A stretch of 46,652 nucleotides of DNA, from NCBI GenBank assembly GCA_937873035.1, contig CALMVA010000049.1, positions 1 to 46,652 on the forward strand, written 5' to 3'. The notes below the pieces were generated by a model. It searched no databases. It was not told the DNA's origin and was given only the letters and a program-made list of their open reading frames with translations. Within the stretch, counting starts at the first letter, position 1. The number at the start of each line of letters is the position of its first letter. Positions 42,961 to 46,652 of the stretch are shown piece by piece. Position numbers and translations under genes: made by a program. This DNA is from an uncultured Sphingomonadaceae bacterium. Lineage in GTDB: Bacteria > Pseudomonadota > Alphaproteobacteria > Sphingomonadales > Sphingomonadaceae.

Positions 42961-43040
42961 GGTATGCGGAAGTTTGCTTTGGTATGTTCTGGTATGTAAG
43001 TATCTATATAATAACGGTATTTTAGCCCATAGACGGTATG
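42961..43040. repeat. Cluster of GGTATG repeats near the att site
   Basis: GGTATG occurs at 42961, 42981, 42991 and 43035, with GGTATT at 43016, all on the plus strand within 80 bases between the tRNA fragment and the integrase gene. The first and last copies extend to GGTATGCG. An inverted copy (CATACC) is at 44703-44708 beyond the integrase gene. These are candidate arm-type binding sites for the integrase or excisionase and could also regulate the integrase promoter. Confidence 0.55.
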
Positions 43041-43102
43041 CGTAGGGTAGGGTAAGTATGTGCAAGCTGCTTACGACACGCTTACGAGAAGGTTTTGGGC
43101 TT

Positions 43103-44410
43103 ATGCCGCAGTTGAAATTGACGAAGGCGAACATTGACCGGGTGGCGAAGCCCGGTGCCAAGAGCGACACCCTGTTTTGGGATACCGAAACCAAGGGATT
43201 CGGGCTGCGGGTGACGCCCACCGGCAAGACGACCTTCATCGCACAGGGGCGCGTCAATGGGATTGGAGATGCGGTGCGCGTCACGGTGGGTCCCTACGGA
43301 GTATTCACGCCCGACCAAGCGCGAGACGCGGCGAAGCAGCACCTCCGCAACATGGAGCTGGGCGTGGACCCCCGCGACGTGAAGAAGCAGGACGAGGCGA
43401 TGCGCATCTCTCTGATGGACGTTTGCAGCGCCTACACCTCGCGCCCAGGCAAGCTGAAAGCCAGCACGGCAGCGGAGTATAAGCGGCACGTCGAGAAGGT
43501 GTTTGCGTCGTGGAAGGACAAGCCCATCGCCAGCATTACCCGCGAGATGGTTCAGGAGCGCCACCGGGAGGTTGCGGAAAAGGGGTTGGAGGGAAAGAAG
43601 GCTGCTCCCGCCAGCGCCAACGCGGCATTCGTCACGCTGCGCATTCTCATCAACTTTGCGATGGACGAATACCGCCGCGCTGACGGGGAGCCGCTGATTG
43701 CCCGCAATCCAGTGGACGCGCTCAAGCACCATTGGGCGAAGCTGGGCACCCGCACCGAGCGCTATATCGACAAGCGCAAGATTGGCGCGGTGTGGAACAA
43801 GCTGCACGCTATGCGCGAGGAAGTGGTGGGTTATGAAGCCCTTGCGTCGGTGGACCTAACGATCTTCGCGCTGCTGACTGGAGCGCGCCGGGACGAGATG
43901 GCGACTCTCACATGGGATCGCGTGCATATTGATGACCACAACCCTGCCGAGTGCTGGTGGCATCTGGACGACCGCAAGCGGGGCGATCCGATTTGGCTCC
44001 CGCTGAGCAGTCAGGCGGTGGCGCTGCTCAAGTCGCGTCCGCGCCTCAAGCTGGAGGACGGCACCGAAAGCCCGTTCGTTTTCCCATCGTGGGGTAAGAC
44101 CGGGCGCATTATGGATGCTCGCGCTCCTATGGTGGCGATTGGCGAGATAGCGGGGAAGCACCTTTCGCTGCACGACCTGCGCCGCTCGTTCACGAACTAC
44201 GCCATGCGTGAATGCCTCATTGAAAAGTTCCGCACCGACCTTCTCACCGGGCACAAGCCCTCGCAGGAGGATACCACGGCCCGCAACTATCTGGACCTAT
44301 CGCACCTCGATTGGCTCCAACCCGATGTTCAGAAAGTTGGCGACTGGATCGAACAGCAGGCGGCGGTTGCCGCTGCAAAGAATGTGGTTCCCCTGCATCG
44401 CACCGCGTGA
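43103..44410 (+). CDS. Tyrosine-type site-specific integrase (DUF4102/P4-like)
   Basis: This protein has 435 residues from MPQLKLTKAN; an ATG at 43058 would add 15 residues. The N-terminal DUF4102 arm-binding domain has LTKANIDRV, DTETKGFGLRV and GRVNGIGDAVRVTVG. A core-binding domain covers about 100-200. The catalytic domain carries R262 (LLTGARRDE), H357 and R360 (LHDLRRSF), H384 (TGHKP) and the nucleophile Y396 (ARNYLDL), so it looks active. It stands next to the tRNA-Lys fragment and directs integration there. It is the first gene of the element. Confidence 0.92.
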   Translation: MPQLKLTKANIDRVAKPGAKSDTLFWDTETKGFGLRVTPTGKTTFIAQGRVNGIGDAVRVTVGPYGVFTPDQARDAAKQHLRNMELGVDPRDVKKQDEAMRISLMDVCSAYTSRPGKLKASTAAEYKRHVEKVFASWKDKPIASITREMVQERHREVAEKGLEGKKAAPASANAAFVTLRILINFAMDEYRRADGEPLIARNPVDALKHHWAKLGTRTERYIDKRKIGAVWNKLHAMREEVVGYEALASVDLTIFALLTGARRDEMATLTWDRVHIDDHNPAECWWHLDDRKRGDPIWLPLSSQAVALLKSRPRLKLEDGTESPFVFPSWGKTGRIMDARAPMVAIGEIAGKHLSLHDLRRSFTNYAMRECLIEKFRTDLLTGHKPSQEDTTARNYLDLSHLDWLQPDVQKVGDWIEQQAAVAAAKNVVPLHRTA

Positions 44411-44902
44411 TGCAGCGCGTTTCGCGGCTGCGCCGGGGTAGCAGGGGCGGCACCAGCGCGCCGCAGGGTAAGGGGCGGCAACGCGGCGATCGCCCCTGTG
44501 CAGGCCCCGCAGCGAAGGTCGGCCCCGCCAGCCAAAATTGCGCATCTCGGGCAAAATCGGTCGATCAGGCCGATACCCTCAAAATCGCCCGACCCCGGCT
44601 TAGAGATCGAAAAAATCTCGGCGCGGCTCGCCGAGCAATAGCCCGGAAATTGATGCAGGGTGTGTATAGTTGCGCCCGCTTCCGGCGGACCTTCAAACCA
44701 TACATACCCTACATCAATGTGCAGCCCTGTGCCGCAAGTAAAAATTTGCTAGAACTACGCATATTATCAAACACTTTCACAAATACTTGCTTATACTAGG
44801 GGCGCTGCACTGCTCCGATACTGGCGGGTAGTTCAGTAATCCTATCGGCTCCATGGTGGAGCGTTCACCCCATGCGTCAGGTGGCGGCGCGGAGCCGATA
44901 CT
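44411..44902. other. Intergenic region downstream of the integrase
   Basis: This is about 490 bases without a convincing gene. The first 200 are very GC-rich, the last 150 AT-richer. A weak hairpin (GAGAT/ATCTC, 44603-44619) and a TATACT hexamer at 44792-44797, about 106 bases before the next start, are the only signals seen. The latter could be the -10 element of the AlpA-like gene. The inverted GGTATG copy (44703-44708) also lies here. Confidence 0.5.
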
Positions 44903-45127
44903 GTGACCACACTTCTCAACAACGAGGCCGCTGCGGCGGCGCTGGGCATCTCGCCCGTCACCCTGAAAATCTGGCGCTGCAAGGGCAAGGGGCCGCGCTT
45001 CATCAAGCTGGGCAGCTCCCCGCGCGACCGCGTGGTCTATGACCCCGCCGAGATTGAAGCGTGGAAGGCCGCGCGTACCTTTGGGTCCACTTCCGCCGCT
45101 ACGGTCAGCCACCCCGGCAATGCGTAA
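44903..45127 (+). CDS. AlpA/excisionase-like helix-turn-helix protein
   Basis: This is a 74-residue DNA-binding protein starting at GTG 44903 with GGAG upstream. The MerR-like/HTH_17 fold is visible: TTLLNNEAAAAALGISPVTL, then KIWRCKGKGPRFIKLG, and VVYDPAEIEAWKAAR. Proteins of this kind activate integrase or act as excisionase in P4-like elements and islands. The position just after the integrase and before a replication ATPase fits that. Confidence 0.82.
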   Translation: MTTLLNNEAAAAALGISPVTLKIWRCKGKGPRFIKLGSSPRDRVVYDPAEIEAWKAARTFGSTSAATVSHPGNA

Positions 45128-45357
45128 GCGCCCGGTCGCGAAAAGCGGCCGGATGCCCAGCAACACCCGACCGCCTCATCCGAAAGTCCCCAATCCTCGT
45201 CGAAAGACCAGCGACATGCACAAAATACACGGCCTCACGGCAGGTCCACAACCCCGGCACTTTTCCGGTAAAATGCCCCCTCGCGTCAAAAAAGGCCCGA
45301 TGGATTGGGGCGCGTCCAAAATCCCCCATTACCCCGACCCCCGGCAGGAGGCGCGTC

Positions 45358-46608
45358 ATGTCTGACGACTACGAACGCGAGGCGGTCGAAGCGTTCAACG
45401 CGCAAGAGCCTGTGCAAGACCCGCATGTGCAAGCCGCTCAGGCAGGGTGGAAGGCAGCGGAGGAGCAGCATCGAAAAGGGGCTGCGACAATGGACTTCCG
45501 TTCACCGGAGCAGAAGCGGGAGGACTCAGAGCGCCTTGCGAAGATCATGGAGGACACGCGCCGCGCCGAAGAAGCCAAGACCGAGCGCGAACGAATGAAG
45601 CGTGGCTTGGGATCGCAAGGCAGCGGCGCGCCACGGCAACTTGTCGGGCGGGAATTGGGCAGCGTCGCTATGCGCGCTATTGAATGGCTTTGGGTCGGGT
45701 GGATTCCCAAGGGCTATATCACCCTGTTTGCAGGTGAAACTGGCGCAGGCAAATCAACAATTATCAGTGACATTACGTCGCGTGTGACCACAGGTGCGCC
45801 GTGGCCCGGTGAATACGATTGCCCGAACACATGGCGGAAACCCGAACGGGTGATGTGGCTGGGCAGTGAGGACAGCATCGAGGAAATGACGGTGCCAAGG
45901 CTCACCGCGTGCGGTGCCAACCTTGCCAATGTCGTTGAGATTCAGGGCGTCATGCAGGAGGGCAAGCGCAACACCTTCTCCATGCAGGACGACTTGGAGG
46001 CGGTGGCGCAGTGGCTCACCTATGCGCGCGATGTTGAGCAGCGTCCGTTCGCCATGCTCGTGATTGACCCGGTGACCAGCTACCTGCCAGGGCAGAAGCT
46101 GCGCAAGGTGGATCTCAACGACGCGGGGCAGCTTCGCACGGTCTTGGAGCCTTGGCTGATCCTCGCCCAGACATTCAACATCGCCATCGTCTGTGTGACC
46201 CATTTCGCAAAGGCGACCGACCGCTCCATGCTCCATCGCGTCCTCGGTTCCACCGCATTCGTTCAGACTTGCCGTAGTTTGTGCGCAGTCCTTGAACCGC
46301 CCCGGATGGAGGACGAGGAACCGGACATGCACGCCAAGGTGTTCATGCAGGTGAAGATGAACCTGCCCGAACACCCCGGCGGGGCATGGCGCTTCCATAC
46401 CGAGCGCGCCGAGGTTGGCATTGACCACAGGAACGGGAAACCGATCTACGCCACCCGACCAGCATGGGATACGCTGGACCCCGCGCTGACCCCGAACAGC
46501 ACCGTGGGAAAATCGCGTGGACCCAAAAGCCAGTTTGAGGGCGTGTTCGCCATGTGGTTCCAAGCGTTCTACGCGATCTACCCTAACCACGAGTGGTTGC
46601 CTTCCTGA
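45358..46608 (+). CDS. RepA-like AAA-family ATPase (RecA fold) of the integrated element
   Basis: This protein has 416 residues from the ATG at 45358, preceded by a strong AGGAGG. An open extension upstream is not used because it has no comparable RBS and overlaps the AlpA-like gene. Residues 50-82 are highly charged and probably coiled. The RecA-fold core has Walker A GETGAGKS at 126-133, Walker B MLVIDPVTSY, and motifs CVTHFAK and GSTAFVQTCRS typical of RepA/DnaB-like helicases (AAA_25). It probably serves replication or maintenance of the mobile element. The C-terminal end is short and lacks a recognisable extra domain, so truncation is possible. Confidence 0.84.
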   Translation: MSDDYEREAVEAFNAQEPVQDPHVQAAQAGWKAAEEQHRKGAATMDFRSPEQKREDSERLAKIMEDTRRAEEAKTERERMKRGLGSQGSGAPRQLVGRELGSVAMRAIEWLWVGWIPKGYITLFAGETGAGKSTIISDITSRVTTGAPWPGEYDCPNTWRKPERVMWLGSEDSIEEMTVPRLTACGANLANVVEIQGVMQEGKRNTFSMQDDLEAVAQWLTYARDVEQRPFAMLVIDPVTSYLPGQKLRKVDLNDAGQLRTVLEPWLILAQTFNIAIVCVTHFAKATDRSMLHRVLGSTAFVQTCRSLCAVLEPPRMEDEEPDMHAKVFMQVKMNLPEHPGGAWRFHTERAEVGIDHRNGKPIYATRPAWDTLDPALTPNSTVGKSRGPKSQFEGVFAMWFQAFYAIYPNHEWLPS

Positions 46609-46652
46609 TCTATGCATGATCGCGCGGCATCTCGAAAGCTACCAGAGACTGT

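Noticed and set aside
45061..45357. N-terminal extension of the RepA-like ATPase
   Set aside because: The extension overlaps the AlpA-like gene, is Arg/Pro-rich without family features, and a strong AGGAGG RBS marks the ATG at 45358.
1..46652. CRISPR array, rRNA, insertion sequences
   Set aside because: No regularly spaced repeats, rRNA signatures or transposase motifs were seen on either strand.

Overview
The window is high-GC, densely packed DNA of alphaproteobacterial character. It most resembles a sphingomonad (Sphingobium, Novosphingobium or Sphingopyxis type). The reasons are two large TonB-dependent receptors, a lignostilbene-dioxygenase-type carotenoid oxygenase, a LigW-like amidohydrolase end, a feruloyl-CoA hydratase/lyase under a divergent MarR gene, and many four-base ATGA/GTGA gene overlaps. 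The genus is inferred from gene content; no rRNA or other marker is present.

Left part (1-10.4 kb): lignin-derived aromatic acids and stilbenes. There is the 3' end of a 5-carboxyvanillate-decarboxylase-like gene and a frameshifted MFS transporter. Next come a lignostilbene dioxygenase coupled to a DUF3237 protein and divergent from a MarR regulator, and an AAHS-type aromatic acid transporter. A CoA ligase and p-hydroxycinnamoyl-CoA hydratase/lyase pair follows, divergent from a second MarR gene across a perfect palindrome. A further CoA ligase closes the block.

Middle part (10.4-26.6 kb): almost entirely minus strand. A long colinear run starts with a TonB receptor. It continues with three tandem cupins of the 2,4'-dihydroxyacetophenone dioxygenase family, a Rieske oxygenase, an SDR, a p-cresol-methylhydroxylase-like cytochrome and flavoprotein pair, a zinc alcohol dehydrogenase, a second SDR, a secreted MBL hydrolase and an alpha/beta hydrolase. 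An AraC regulator and an MFS transporter sit upstream, with a 21-bp-spaced direct repeat before the receptor. A quinone oxidoreductase, hydrolase and VOC operon lies further upstream. The proposed logic, an inference, is benzylic oxidation of an alkylphenol to an aryl ketone, followed by C-C cleavage by a cupin to a benzoate.

Right-middle part (26.6-34.2 kb): an IclR regulator is divergent from a tightly overlapping operon of a Tm-1-like ATP-binding protein, biotin carrier, biotin carboxylase, carboxyltransferase and HAD phosphatase. An MFS transporter is convergent. The carboxylase plus phosphatase set resembles the AcvCDE/AcvF and HpeCBA systems for acetovanillone, but the Tm-1-like protein stands where a dikinase would be expected. 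This is the most promising candidate for a poorly described system.

From 34.4 to 42.6 kb lie modABC with a ModE-like regulator, a second TonB receptor, a two-component system and a Cds1-like cysteine desulfhydrase, all on the minus strand.

Right end (42.9-46.65 kb): the left edge of an integrated element. It has a 46-nt 3' fragment of tRNA-Lys(CTT), a cluster of GGTATG repeats, a tyrosine integrase, an AlpA-like regulator and a RepA-like ATPase. The element runs off the window.
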